DNA of 64,000 nucleotides. Origin: Ornithinimicrobium cavernae (GTDB lineage: Bacteria; Actinomycetota; Actinomycetes; Actinomycetales; Dermatophilaceae). The notes beneath the pieces are model-generated. The model was not told the origin of the DNA, did no database searches, and saw only the letters and a list, made by a program, of their open reading frames with translations. Shown piece by piece: positions 33,039 through 42,101 of this stretch. The stretch spans positions 186,001 to 250,000 of the forward strand of contig NZ_QDDJ01000005.1 of the NCBI RefSeq assembly GCF_003121625.1. The letters run 5' to 3'. The position numbers and the translations under genes are program-made. Within the stretch, counting starts at the first letter, position 1; every line of letters begins with the position of its first letter.

Positions 33039-34244
33039 ATGTTCGGAAAGTCCCGCAGTGTGGCGGTGGCTCTGGCAGCCGCGTCCGCGCTCGTCCTGTC
33101 CGCGTGCGGTGGCGACGACGGGGGCGGCGGCGACGCCGACTCCGACGAGCCGATCAGCATCGGCATCATCGCAGACCTGAGTGGGGCCACCGGTGACGTG
33201 GGCACGCCCTACAACCAGGGCATGCTCGCCTACATCAAGTGGCGCAACGGCGACGGAGGCATCGAGGGCCGGCAGATCGCGGCCGAGTCCAACGACTACG
33301 CCTACGAGGTGCCGCAGGCCGAGTCGCTCTACAAGCAGTACGTCAACGACGGGGTCGTGGCCATCCAGGGCTGGGGCACCGGCGACACCGAGGCACTGTC
33401 GGGGAGCGTCGGCAAGGACGAGCTGCCGTTCATGTCCGGCTCCTTCGCCGAGCCGCTGACCGACCCGGCGGAGGCGCCCTACAACTTCGTCGTGGCGCCG
33501 ACCTACTCCGACCAGATGCGCGTCGCGCTCAACTGGATCAACGAGGACTCCGGTGGCAGTGGTGAGGTCGCCGTCTTCCACAACGACAGCCCGTTCGGCC
33601 AGGCTCCGGTGCAGGACGGTGAGGACTGGGTCGCCGAGAAGGGCTACGACCTGGGCTACCAGGCCTACGCCATGCCGGCCGGCTCCCAGAACTACGTCGG
33701 CCTGCTCTCCCAGGCACAGGCCCAGGGCGCGAAGTACATCGTGATCCAGAACGTCGCCTCCCCGGCCGCGCTGGTCGCCAAGGACATCGCGGCGCAGGGC
33801 CTGGACATGAAGATCGTCTGCCTCAACTGGTGCGCCAACGAGCTGTTCATCGACTCCGCAGGTGCCGACGTCGCCGAGGGCCACATCCTGATCCAGCCGT
33901 TCGCGCCCATGAGTGTCGAGAAGCCGGGCCACGAGCCGATCAACGAGTACCTCGAGGCGGAGGGCACCGACCCCGAGACCATCGGCACGTCCTGGGTGCA
34001 GGGCTGGTACGCCATGCACGCCATGGCCGAGGGCATCGAGCACACGCTGGTGGAGGGCAACGAGCTGACTGGTGCCAACATCCGCGAGTCACTGGAGACC
34101 ATGGGTCCGATCGACACCGGTGAGGTCATCGGTGGGGGTCCGCTCGAGTTCTCCGCGGACAGCCACCGCGGCTCCACCTCGACCGGCATCTACCAGGCGC
34201 AGGACGGCATGATGGTCGAGCTCGAGGCCGGCGCGACGCCGTGA
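33039..34244 (+). CDS. Branched-chain-type ABC substrate-binding lipoprotein (LivK-like)
   Basis: This 401-residue lipoprotein has a signal peptide ending in ALVLSACGG, so Cys is lipidated, followed by an Asp/Gly linker. A Peripla_BP_6 fold follows (ISIGIIADLSGATGDVGTPY, NWINEDSG, FGQAPVQDG). Start at 33039 is preferred because AAGGAG lies 6 nt before it; the ATG at 33024 overlaps that site. Ligand residues cannot be assigned; a carboxylic acid is suggested by the ligases in the operon. The stop overlaps the second ATPase start. Confidence 0.9.
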   Translation: MFGKSRSVAVALAAASALVLSACGGDDGGGGDADSDEPISIGIIADLSGATGDVGTPYNQGMLAYIKWRNGDGGIEGRQIAAESNDYAYEVPQAESLYKQYVNDGVVAIQGWGTGDTEALSGSVGKDELPFMSGSFAEPLTDPAEAPYNFVVAPTYSDQMRVALNWINEDSGGSGEVAVFHNDSPFGQAPVQDGEDWVAEKGYDLGYQAYAMPAGSQNYVGLLSQAQAQGAKYIVIQNVASPAALVAKDIAAQGLDMKIVCLNWCANELFIDSAGADVAEGHILIQPFAPMSVEKPGHEPINEYLEAEGTDPETIGTSWVQGWYAMHAMAEGIEHTLVEGNELTGANIRESLETMGPIDTGEVIGGGPLEFSADSHRGSTSTGIYQAQDGMMVELEAGATP

Positions 34245-35086
34245 CCTCACGCACCGACACCACCGCACCGGGGGCGGCGCCCGCCGCCCCCGGGGCGGGG
34301 TCCATGCTGGCCCTGAACAACGTCGAGGTCATCTACGACGACGTGATCCTGGTGCTGCGCGGTCTCTCGCTGGCGGTGCCGGAGGGCAAGATCGTGGCGC
34401 TGCTCGGCTCCAACGGCGCCGGCAAGTCCACCACGCTCAAGGCGGTCTCCGGGCTGCTGCCGAGCGAGCACGGCGAGGTGACCGACGGCAGCGTCACCTT
34501 CCAGGGGCAGGACATCACCCGGATGGACGCCGCGGAGCGGGTCAAGCTCGGGATGAGCCTGTGCATGGAGGGGCGCCACGTCTTCGAGCACCTCACCATC
34601 GCCGAGAACCTCACGGCCGGCGCCTACACCCAGAAGGGGTCGGGGGAGGACCTGGACCTGGTCTACTCCTACTTCCCCAAGCTGGCCGACATGCGCAGCC
34701 GGGTCGCCGGCTACCTGTCCGGCGGTGAGCAGCAGATGCTCGCCATCGGGCGGGCGCTGATGGCCCGGCCCAAGCTGCTGATGCTGGACGAGCCGTCGCT
34801 CGGCCTGGCGCCGCTGCTGGTGCAGGAGATCTTCGGCTACATCAAGCGGCTCAACGAGGAGCGCGGTCTGACCGTGCTCGTCATCGAGCAGAACGCCCGC
34901 CGGGCCCTGGAGGTGGCCGACCACGGCTACATCATGGAGCAGGGGCGGATCGTCCTCGAGGGCAGCGCCGCGGACCTGCGGGAGAACCCGGACGTCAAGG
35001 AGTTCTACCTCGGCCTCGGCGAGGAGGGCGACCGCAGGAGCTACCGCGACGTCAAGCACTACAAGCGCCGCAAGCGCTGGTTGTGA
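34241..35086 (+). CDS. Branched-chain-type ABC transporter ATPase (LivF-like)
   Basis: This 281-residue ATPase has Walker A GSNGAGKST, a Q-loop region CMEGRHVFEHLTI, signature YLSGGEQQMLAIGRAL and Walker B LLMLDEPSLGLAP. The start is a GTG overlapping the binding-protein stop. The extra Ala/Pro/Gly N-terminus (about 20 residues) and basic C-terminus (HYKRRKRWL) exceed usual LivF. It works with the LivG-like ATPase at the start of the operon. Confidence 0.92.
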   Translation: MTSRTDTTAPGAAPAAPGAGSMLALNNVEVIYDDVILVLRGLSLAVPEGKIVALLGSNGAGKSTTLKAVSGLLPSEHGEVTDGSVTFQGQDITRMDAAERVKLGMSLCMEGRHVFEHLTIAENLTAGAYTQKGSGEDLDLVYSYFPKLADMRSRVAGYLSGGEQQMLAIGRALMARPKLLMLDEPSLGLAPLLVQEIFGYIKRLNEERGLTVLVIEQNARRALEVADHGYIMEQGRIVLEGSAADLRENPDVKEFYLGLGEEGDRRSYRDVKHYKRRKRWL

Positions 35087-35100
35087 CACAAGGAGCCGGG

Positions 35101-36318
35101 ATGAGTGTTGAGGCAGCCCTGCGTGGGCACCTGCAGGAGCATGGCCTGGACCGGGCGGTGGCCGACCTCATGGGGCGGGCCGCGGCGGTGCCGGGGCTGG
35201 CCGACCGTTGCGCGGAGGCCGGCGTGGACCCGACCGCCGTGACGTCGGTGGCGGCCCTGTCCGAGCTGCCGGTCCTGCCCAAGGACGCGGTCGTGGACCT
35301 GCAGAAGGAGCGGCCACCGTTCGGCGGGATGCTGGCCGAGGGTGCGGACGTGGTCCGGGTCTTCCAGTCGCCCGGCCCGTTGTACGAGCCGCAGCTGGCC
35401 GGCGCCGACAGCTGGCGCTGGGGGCAGGTCTTCGCCGACCTCGGGGTCGGGGACGGCGACACGGTGCTCAACTGCTTCGGCTACCACCTGTCACCGGCCG
35501 GCGCCATGCTGGAGGCCGGCGCGCTGGCCACCGGTGCCCGGGTGCTGCCCGGCGGCATCGGCAACCAGGACCTCCAGGTGCGGGCCATCGCCGACCTGGG
35601 CGTCACGGCATACGCCGGTCTGCCCAGCTATCTCAAGGCCCTGGTGGAGCGGTATGACGAGGCTCGCCTGCCGCGTGAACGGTGGCGGTTGGACCGGGCA
35701 CTGGTCACCGCCGAGCCGTTGCCGGACTCCCTGCGCGAGCTGCTGGGGGAGCGGGTGCCGACTGTCCGGATGGCCTACGGCACCGGCGAGACCGGCCTGC
35801 TGGCCTACGAGAACGGCGACGGCGCGGGTCTGGTGCTGGCCGACGGCGTGCTGGTGCAGGTGTGCGCCCTCGGGACAGGGGAGCCGATCACCGACGAGAC
35901 CGAGGGCGAGGTCGTGGTGACCGTGCTGCGGCCGGACTACCCGCTGGTGCGCTTCGGCACCGGCGACCTGTCCGGCTGGATGCTCGGCCCGGACGGGTCC
36001 CTGCGGCTGCGTGGGGTGCTCGGGCGGACCGGTGCGGCGGTGAAGGTGAAGGGCATGTTCCTGCACCCGGCGCAGATCGCCACCGTGATGGGTGCGGTGA
36101 CCGGCGTGGCCGACTACCGCTTCGTCGTCGGCCGCGCCGACCACGTGGACACCCTGCGGTGCGAGGTCGTGCCCGAGCCGGGTGTCGACGCCGCCGCGCT
36201 GGTGGCCCAGATCGGCCCCCGCGTGCGGGACGGCCTGCGGTTCCGGGCCGACGTGGTGGCGGTCGCCACGCTCACCGAGGGTGCGGGACCGATCCTGGAC
36301 ACCCGCGACTGGGCCTGA
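35101..36318 (+). CDS. PaaK-like adenylate-forming protein lacking canonical ligase motifs
   Basis: This 405-residue protein resembles phenylacetate-CoA ligases in length and order: LSELPVLPKDAVVDLQK, GYHLSPAGAMLEAGALATGA, then YGTGETG, RFGTGDLS and GAAVKVKGMFLHPAQI. The P-loop SSGTTGKP is replaced by FQSPGPLYEP (about residue 90), and the final SEGK-type segment reads TEGAGPILDTRDW without the lysine. It may act as a partner or binding protein for the transporter-linked ligase rather than as a full ligase. AAGGAG 5 nt upstream sets the ATG at 35101 over a GTG at 35083. It is the last gene of the liv-type operon. Confidence 0.75.
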   Translation: MSVEAALRGHLQEHGLDRAVADLMGRAAAVPGLADRCAEAGVDPTAVTSVAALSELPVLPKDAVVDLQKERPPFGGMLAEGADVVRVFQSPGPLYEPQLAGADSWRWGQVFADLGVGDGDTVLNCFGYHLSPAGAMLEAGALATGARVLPGGIGNQDLQVRAIADLGVTAYAGLPSYLKALVERYDEARLPRERWRLDRALVTAEPLPDSLRELLGERVPTVRMAYGTGETGLLAYENGDGAGLVLADGVLVQVCALGTGEPITDETEGEVVVTVLRPDYPLVRFGTGDLSGWMLGPDGSLRLRGVLGRTGAAVKVKGMFLHPAQIATVMGAVTGVADYRFVVGRADHVDTLRCEVVPEPGVDAAALVAQIGPRVRDGLRFRADVVAVATLTEGAGPILDTRDWA

Positions 36319-36376
36319 CCCGGCCCCCCGAGACCGGGTGTGTGCGGTGCGCCGGCCCTGAGCGTCGCACCGCGCG

Positions 36377-36394
36377 CACCTGCTCCCGCAGGTG
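36377..36394. promoter_or_regulatory. Perfect dyad upstream of cueP
   Basis: CACCTGC-TCCC-GCAGGTG is a 7-bp perfect inverted repeat, 58 bp after the PaaK-like stop and 64 bp before cueP. It could terminate the liv-type operon or be an operator for a metal-responsive regulator of cueP. The two cannot be separated from sequence. Confidence 0.4.
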
Positions 36395-36458
36395 GTGAGA
36401 CCATGGGCTGAGCGGCCCCGTGAGCCGCCGTCCACGCCCCCGACCCGGGAGTCTGACC

Positions 36459-37049
36459 ATGCGCCTGCCCGCCGCCCTCGGCCTCACCGTCCTCGTTCTC
36501 GCCGTTGCCGGCTGCAGCAGCGACCCGGCCGGGGACGCCGTGGGAGGGGCCGGTGACTCGGTCGCGACTGCGGACGCCGCGCTCCTGGCCGCTCACGGCC
36601 TCGAGGGGTTGAGCGCGACCCAGATCGTGGACACGCTGGACTCCTCGACCGACGCGCGTCCGCTGCCGTTCGGCGCCTCGGTCACCCCGACCCAGGTCAC
36701 CCTGACCGACGGTGAGCAGGAGGTCGCGCTCGCACTGCCCGAGGACTCCTTCTATCTGTCGGTCGCCCCGTTCGTCACCAGCACCCACGAGTGCTACTTC
36801 CACAGCCTGGCCGGGTGCCAGGGGGAGCTGGTCGACACGCAGGTGGACGTGAGGATCACTGGCACCGACGGCGCGACGCTGGTGGACGAGCGGGTCACCA
36901 CCGGGACCAACGGGTTCGCCGGCTTCTGGTTGCCGCGTGACATCACCGGCACCATCAGGATCGAGCACGAGGGACGCACCGGCGCCGCCGAGTTTGCCAC
37001 CGACGCCGACAGCCCCACCTGCCTCACCACGCTCCAGCTCTCCGCCTGA
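36459..37049 (+). CDS. cueP: CueP family copper-binding lipoprotein
   Basis: This 196-residue lipoprotein has a signal peptide ending VLAVAGCSS. The body matches CueP: LDSSTDARPLPFGASVTP, SFYLSVAPFVTSTHECYFHS, LAGCQGELVDT and the final CLTTLQL. Three body cysteines are conserved and, with His residues, bind copper. In Salmonella CueP supplies copper to periplasmic superoxide dismutase and buffers copper; in actinobacteria it sits outside the membrane. GGGAG 7 nt upstream supports the ATG at 36459. It is monocistronic and converges on the amidase gene. Confidence 0.9.
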   Translation: MRLPAALGLTVLVLAVAGCSSDPAGDAVGGAGDSVATADAALLAAHGLEGLSATQIVDTLDSSTDARPLPFGASVTPTQVTLTDGEQEVALALPEDSFYLSVAPFVTSTHECYFHSLAGCQGELVDTQVDVRITGTDGATLVDERVTTGTNGFAGFWLPRDITGTIRIEHEGRTGAAEFATDADSPTCLTTLQLSA

Positions 37050-37069
37050 GCCGCGGTCCGGGTGGCCCC

Positions 37070-38434
37070 TCAGGTGAGTGTCGGGTCGGCGCCCAGGGGC
37101 GGCACCGCGAGGTGCCAGTCAGTGAGCTGCTGGTACGCGTCTCCGACGGCCACCAGGACGCGCTCCTCCCAGGGTGCCGCGGTCAGCTGCAGACCCACGG
37201 GGAAGCCGTCCGCGATCCCGCAGGGCAGGGTGAGGGTCGGCACATCCGCCAGCGACCAGGCGTAGGTGTTGCGGGACACGGCTCGCGTCGCGGAGATCAT
37301 GTCTGCCCCACCGGTCACCGGCGGTGCGACGGGCACGGTCGGGGTGGCGATCAGGTCGATGCCCTCGAAGGCCGAGGCCAGGGTCCGCTTCCACTCGTTG
37401 CGCCGGCGCAGGGCGTCGACATACTCCACCGCGGACGTGGCGGCACCGATCTGCAGGCGGCTGAGGACCTGCGCGCCGAAGGTCTCGGGTGCCGCGTCGA
37501 AGCGACCGTTCGTGGCCGAGACGTACTGCGGCAGCACCATCGTGGTCTGGGTCTCGTGCGTGCGCCGGGAGCCGGGGAGATCGATGTCCTGGAGGACCAC
37601 ACCCCGTGACTCCAGGACAGCGAGGGCATCGTGCACGGCCTCGGCGAAGCCCGGATCGCAGTCGTCGAAGAACCAGTCGCTCGGGATCCCGATGCGCAGA
37701 CCCGACACGTTGCCCCCGAGCGCGTCCAGGAGGTTGTCCCTGGCATGGGGGACCGAGGAGGGGTCGTCCGGGACATGCGCGTCAACGGCCACGACCGCGC
37801 GCGCGATGTCGCCGATGCGGCGCGCCATGGGACCGACCGTCGAGAAGTCGGGCATCGCCGGGGGCACTCCGTCGCCGCGGCCGTTGGGCAGGCGCCCGGT
37901 CGTCGGGCGGAGGCCGGTGACTCCGTTGATCGCTGCGGGTATGCGCACCGAGCCGCCGGCGTCGGTGCCGTAGGCGATCACGGACATCCCGGACGCGACC
38001 GACACCGCGGAACCCCCGCTGGAGCCACCAGGGATGCGGCTCAGGTCCCAGGGGTTCAGGCAGTCACCGAAGAACTCGTTCTCGTTGGTCGCGCCGCAGC
38101 TGAGCTCGGACAGGTTGTCCTTGGCGTGCACCAGCCCGCCGGAGCGACGGATCGCGCGGATCAGGGGCGCGTCGGAGGCGGCGACCGCGTCACGGTAGTA
38201 GGAGGTGCCGTTGGTCGTCGGGGTGGACTCCACCGCGAAGACGTCCTTCACGCTGACCGGGACACCGTCCAACAGGCCACCCCACCGCCCCGGATCCCCT
38301 CGCTCGGCCGCCCGGCGCCCGGCGACGTCCTCGCGCAGGTCGAGGACCACCGAGTTGAGGGTGGGGTTGAACTGGTCGATGTTGGCCGTGCAGGCGTCCA
38401 GCAGTCGGTCGCGGTCGGTGGTGTGGACTGTCAT
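37070..38434 (-). CDS. Amidase signature family hydrolase (last gene of peptide-ABC operon)
   Basis: This 454-residue amidase has the Ser-cisSer-Lys triad: Lys63 in VPVSVKDVF, cis-Ser138 in GGSSGGSA and nucleophile Ser162 in TDAGGSVRIPA. The family hydrolyses C-N amide bonds in diverse small molecules. It is the last gene of a leftward operon of binding protein, two permeases, two ATPases and this amidase, overlapping the ATPase stop (ATGA). This suggests hydrolysis of the imported compound. A second amidase occurs on the divergent arm of the same locus. Confidence 0.9.
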   Translation of the reverse strand: MTVHTTDRDRLLDACTANIDQFNPTLNSVVLDLREDVAGRRAAERGDPGRWGGLLDGVPVSVKDVFAVESTPTTNGTSYYRDAVAASDAPLIRAIRRSGGLVHAKDNLSELSCGATNENEFFGDCLNPWDLSRIPGGSSGGSAVSVASGMSVIAYGTDAGGSVRIPAAINGVTGLRPTTGRLPNGRGDGVPPAMPDFSTVGPMARRIGDIARAVVAVDAHVPDDPSSVPHARDNLLDALGGNVSGLRIGIPSDWFFDDCDPGFAEAVHDALAVLESRGVVLQDIDLPGSRRTHETQTTMVLPQYVSATNGRFDAAPETFGAQVLSRLQIGAATSAVEYVDALRRRNEWKRTLASAFEGIDLIATPTVPVAPPVTGGADMISATRAVSRNTYAWSLADVPTLTLPCGIADGFPVGLQLTAAPWEERVLVAVGDAYQQLTDWHLAVPPLGADPTLT

Positions 38435-39279
38435 GGCTGATCTGCTCCTGTCGGTGCCGCGAGGTCGGCTGCCCCGGACCCAGCGAGGGCCTTGTCCAGG
38501 GTGGGGACGGCAGCGATGAGCTCTCGCGTGTAGGGGTGCTGGGGGTTCTCGTAGACCTCGTCGACCGGGCCCATCTCGACGATCTGTCCCTCGTTCATCA
38601 CCGCGACCCGGTCGCAGACGTGCCGGACCACCGAGAGGTCGTGGGAGACGAACACCAGCGTCAGGGCCAGCTCGTCGACGAGGTCGGCAATCAGGTTGAG
38701 CACCTGTGCCCGCACGGAGACGTCGAGCGCGCTCACCGGTTCGTCCGCGACCAGGATCTGCGGCTTCACCGAGAGCGCCCGTGCGATCGAGATCCGCTGA
38801 CGCTGACCACCGGAGAACTGGTGGGGGAAGCGGGTGGCGGCCTCGGGGGACAGGCCGACGGCCTGGAGGAGCTCCTCGACCCGACCCGGGGAGATGGGGT
38901 GGCGGAGCCCCACCATCGGCTCGGCGATGATGTCGGCCACCCGCATGCGGGGATCCAGGGAGCTCATCGGGTCCTGGAAGATCAGCTGGAGACGCTCCCT
39001 GAGGAAACCCAGCCGCCGGGTGGACAGGTGAGTGATCTCCCGCCCCTCGATCTCGATGCTCCCGCTCGTGGCGCGGTCCAGGCCGGACACGAGGCGGAGG
39101 AGCGTGGACTTGCCGCAGCCCGACTCGCCCACGATCCCGAAGCGCTCCCCGGGGGCGACGTCGAAGCTCACCCCGCGCAGGGCGTGCACCGGTGGGCTCG
39201 CGCGCAGCAGGGAGCGCCGCGGTCGGTGGTAGTCACGGGTGAGGTCGCGCACCCGGATCGCCGGCGACTGCTCAGCCAT
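38431..39279 (-). CDS. Peptide-type ABC transporter ATPase (DppF/OppF-like)
   Basis: This 282-residue ATPase has Walker A GESGCGKSTL, Q-loop LIFQDPMSSLDPRM, signature FSGGQRQRISIARAL and Walker B ILVADEPVSALD. The C-terminal oligopeptide-ABC extension HPYTREL is present but short. It overlaps the upstream ATPase gene by 8 nt, which fixes the ATG at 39279 over the longer frame from 39363. Confidence 0.9.
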   Translation of the reverse strand: MAEQSPAIRVRDLTRDYHRPRRSLLRASPPVHALRGVSFDVAPGERFGIVGESGCGKSTLLRLVSGLDRATSGSIEIEGREITHLSTRRLGFLRERLQLIFQDPMSSLDPRMRVADIIAEPMVGLRHPISPGRVEELLQAVGLSPEAATRFPHQFSGGQRQRISIARALSVKPQILVADEPVSALDVSVRAQVLNLIADLVDELALTLVFVSHDLSVVRHVCDRVAVMNEGQIVEMGPVDEVYENPQHPYTRELIAAVPTLDKALAGSGAADLAAPTGADQP

Positions 39280-40279
39280 GTCCGACCTCGCTCGCAGGGG
39301 CGGGATGGTGGCACGCGAAACCGTCGCTCGCGTCCTGGCCGGTCCACGCTGGGGTGCTGGCACAGACGTCCGTCGCGTGGCCGCAACGGTTGCGGAAGAC
39401 GCACCCGGCAGGGAACTGTCCGGCGGCCGGCACGGTGCCGGGCACCGTGGCCAGCCGACCCCGGTCGTCGACCACGGAGAGGTCGGAGGCGGCCAACAGG
39501 CCCTGCGTGTAGCGGTGGCGGGGTCGGGTGAACACCTGCTGCACGGGGCCCGCCTCGACGATCCGCCCGCCGTACATCACCAGGACCCGCTCGCACACCG
39601 TGGCCACCACGGCGAGGTCGTGGGTGATGAACAGCATCGCGGCACCGCGGTCGATCACCCCACGGACGATGAGGTCGAGCACGAGCGCCTGCACGGTGAC
39701 GTCCAGGGCTGTGGTCGGCTCGTCACAGATGAGCAGGGCGGGGTCGTTGGCCAGTGCCAGCGCGACGACGACGCGCTGTCGCTGACCACCGGAGAGCTGG
39801 TGGGGATAGGACCTGGCGGTGCCCGGTGGGTCGGGCAGGCCGACCTGCTCCAGCAGGTCGACCGCGGCCGACATCGCGGCCCGCCTGGTGGGTCGCGTGC
39901 CGTGGATCAGCATGGCCTCCGCGACCTGGGCGCCGACGCGCATCGTCGGGTTGAGCGCGGTCATCGGCTCCTGGAAGACCATGGCGATGTCGTTGCCGCG
40001 CACCCGCGACAGCTGGTTCTCGTCGGCTCCCACGATGTCGTGGTGCACGTCAGCGACCCGCACCGACCCGGTGGCGGCCAGCCCCTCGGGGAGCAGCCCC
40101 ATGAGCGCCAGGGCAGTCAGCGACTTGCCGGACCCCGACTCGCCGATCAGCCCGACGCGCTCGCCGGGCCGGATCGTCAGGTCCAGGTTGTCCACCAGCG
40201 ACCGGTCCCCGACAGACACGCCGAGACCCGTGACGGTCAGGACGTCCTGCGCGAGCGGCGGTGCCGCGTGTGTCGTCAT
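39272..40279 (-). CDS. Peptide-type ABC transporter ATPase (DppD/OppD-like)
   Basis: This 335-residue ATPase has Walker A GESGSGKSLT, Q-loop MVFQEPMTALNPTMR, signature LSGGQRQRVVVALAL, Walker B LLICDEPTTALD and the C-terminal oligo_HPY region with the Cys cluster CVFRNRCGHATDVC. In OppD relatives this cluster binds an iron-sulfur cluster. The start overlaps the permease stop (ATGA). It acts with the DppF-like ATPase on the two permeases. Confidence 0.9.
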   Translation of the reverse strand: MTTHAAPPLAQDVLTVTGLGVSVGDRSLVDNLDLTIRPGERVGLIGESGSGKSLTALALMGLLPEGLAATGSVRVADVHHDIVGADENQLSRVRGNDIAMVFQEPMTALNPTMRVGAQVAEAMLIHGTRPTRRAAMSAAVDLLEQVGLPDPPGTARSYPHQLSGGQRQRVVVALALANDPALLICDEPTTALDVTVQALVLDLIVRGVIDRGAAMLFITHDLAVVATVCERVLVMYGGRIVEAGPVQQVFTRPRHRYTQGLLAASDLSVVDDRGRLATVPGTVPAAGQFPAGCVFRNRCGHATDVCASTPAWTGQDASDGFACHHPAPASEVGHG

Positions 40280-41148
40280 CGTCGATCCTCCAGCTTGGGG
40301 TCGAAGCGGTCCCGCAGGCCATCGCCCAGAAGGTTGAAACCGAGGACGGCCACCGCGATCGCCGCGCCGGGGAACAGCGCGAGTCGGGGTGCCGACCAGA
40401 GCATCTCCTGGCTCTCCTGCAGCATCCGGCCCCAGGAAGGGGTCGGCGGCGGCGTGCCGAAACCGAGGAAGGACAGGGCGGCCTCGGCCAGCACCGCGAT
40501 GGCGAAGGACACCGAGGCCTGGACGATGATCAGGCTGCTGACGTTGGGCAGCACGTGGCGCAGCCCGATCGCGAACGGGCCGCGACCGCTGGCGCGGGCC
40601 GCCAGGATGTACTCCGTCTTGAGCACCTGCAGCGTGCCGCTGCGGATGAGTCGGGCGAAGTTGGGGATGGTGGCGATGCCGATCGCGATCATCGCCACCA
40701 GGGTGCTCGACCCGAAGACAGCGGTGAACATGATGGCCAGCAGGAGGGCCGGGAAGGCCAGCAGCAGGTCGTTGCACCGCATGACGAGCTCACCGAACCA
40801 GTTCGGCGCCATGGCCGACACGATGCCCAGCGGCACCCCGATCACTCCGGCCACGCCGACCGCCACGATGCCGACGAACAGGGTCGTCCGGGAGCCGACC
40901 AGGATCTGGCTGAACACGTCCCGCCCGAACTTGTCCGTGCCGAACCAGTACTCGGCGGACGGCAGCTGCAGCCGAGCGGCGGGGTTCACCAGGGTGGGGT
41001 TGTGCGGTGTCCAGACAAAGGAGAGCAGGCCCATGACGATGACCAGGCACACCAGGGCCGCGCCGATCAACAGGCTGTGGTTGCGCAGGCCCCGCCGCCG
41101 GGCGCCGGTCTGCCCGGTCGGCAGCACCTCAGGGATCTCGGCGCTCAT
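40276..41148 (-). CDS. Peptide-type ABC permease (DppC-like)
   Basis: This 290-residue permease has the OppC N-terminal helix, periplasmic segment FGTDKFGRDVFSQIL and EAA loop ILAARASGRGPFAIGLRHVLPN. A C-terminal GFNLLGDGLRDRFDPK is the family ending. It starts at the ATG that overlaps the DppB-like stop; frames longer than this run through that gene. It forms the channel with the DppB-like subunit. Confidence 0.9.
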   Translation of the reverse strand: MSAEIPEVLPTGQTGARRRGLRNHSLLIGAALVCLVIVMGLLSFVWTPHNPTLVNPAARLQLPSAEYWFGTDKFGRDVFSQILVGSRTTLFVGIVAVGVAGVIGVPLGIVSAMAPNWFGELVMRCNDLLLAFPALLLAIMFTAVFGSSTLVAMIAIGIATIPNFARLIRSGTLQVLKTEYILAARASGRGPFAIGLRHVLPNVSSLIIVQASVSFAIAVLAEAALSFLGFGTPPPTPSWGRMLQESQEMLWSAPRLALFPGAAIAVAVLGFNLLGDGLRDRFDPKLEDRR

Positions 41149-42095
41149 CGGGCACCTGCCCGGAGTCGGGGGTCGATGATCAGGTAGAGCACGTCGACCA
41201 GGAAGTTCATCGCCAGGACGGCGACGACCAGAACCATCACGACGTCCTGCACCATGATCAGGTCCCGCTGCGAGACGCTGTCGAGCAGGAGACTGCCCAG
41301 CCCCGGGATCACGAAGACGCGCTCGATGACGACGGCGCCGACCAGCAGCGTGGAGAGCTGGAGGCCGAGCACCGTGACGACCGGCACGGCGGCGTTGCGC
41401 AGCCCGTGCCGCACCAGGGCCTGCATCGGCTTGAGGCCCTTGGCCCGCGCCGTGCGCAGGTAGTCCTCCCGCAGCACCTCGAGGATGGCGCTGCGAACGT
41501 ACCTCGTGAGGACCGCGGACTGGACCAGCGCCAGGGAGGTGGCCGGCAGGATCAGCTGCTTGACGAACATGACCGGGTCCACCACCGGTGCGGTCCAGCC
41601 GTTGGCGGGCAACCACCCGAGCCACACGGCGAACAGCGCGATCAGGAGGATCCCGGCCAGGAACGCGGGGATGGCCACGCCCACCTGCGAGAGGGCCGAC
41701 AGGGTCAGCCCGGAGAGCTGTCGGTGCCGCACCGCCATGACCGCGCCGACCGGGAGCGCCACCAGGAGCGCCACGATCATCGCCGTCCCGACCAGCCAGA
41801 GGGTGACCATGACGCGGTCGGCGAGCAGGGGACCGATCTCCGACCGGGTGACATAGGACAGTCCGGGGTCGAACGTCACCAGCCCGCCGATCCACTCCAG
41901 GTACTGCTCCAGCAGCGGTCGGTTCAGGCCGAACTCCTCACGGAGCTGGGTGACCGCTGCCTCGGAGGCGTTGACACCCAGCGCGACGCGGGCCGGGTCA
42001 CCCGGGATGACCGCCATGAAGGCGAACACCAGGACACTGCTCACCGCGACGCTGGCCAGGAGGATGCCCGCCCGGATGAGGAGTCGGAGAGCCAT
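41145..42095 (-). CDS. Peptide-type ABC permease (DppB-like)
   Basis: This 316-residue permease has about six helices, the N-terminal VFAFMAVIPGDPARVALG, the EAA loop YLRTARAKGLKPMQALVRHGLRN and the C-terminal FLVDVLYLIIDPRLR, all hallmarks of OppB/DppB. It begins 6 nt after the binding-protein stop. Confidence 0.9.
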   Translation of the reverse strand: MALRLLIRAGILLASVAVSSVLVFAFMAVIPGDPARVALGVNASEAAVTQLREEFGLNRPLLEQYLEWIGGLVTFDPGLSYVTRSEIGPLLADRVMVTLWLVGTAMIVALLVALPVGAVMAVRHRQLSGLTLSALSQVGVAIPAFLAGILLIALFAVWLGWLPANGWTAPVVDPVMFVKQLILPATSLALVQSAVLTRYVRSAILEVLREDYLRTARAKGLKPMQALVRHGLRNAAVPVVTVLGLQLSTLLVGAVVIERVFVIPGLGSLLLDSVSQRDLIMVQDVVMVLVVAVLAMNFLVDVLYLIIDPRLRAGAR

Positions 42096-42101
42096 CGCTG
42101 G

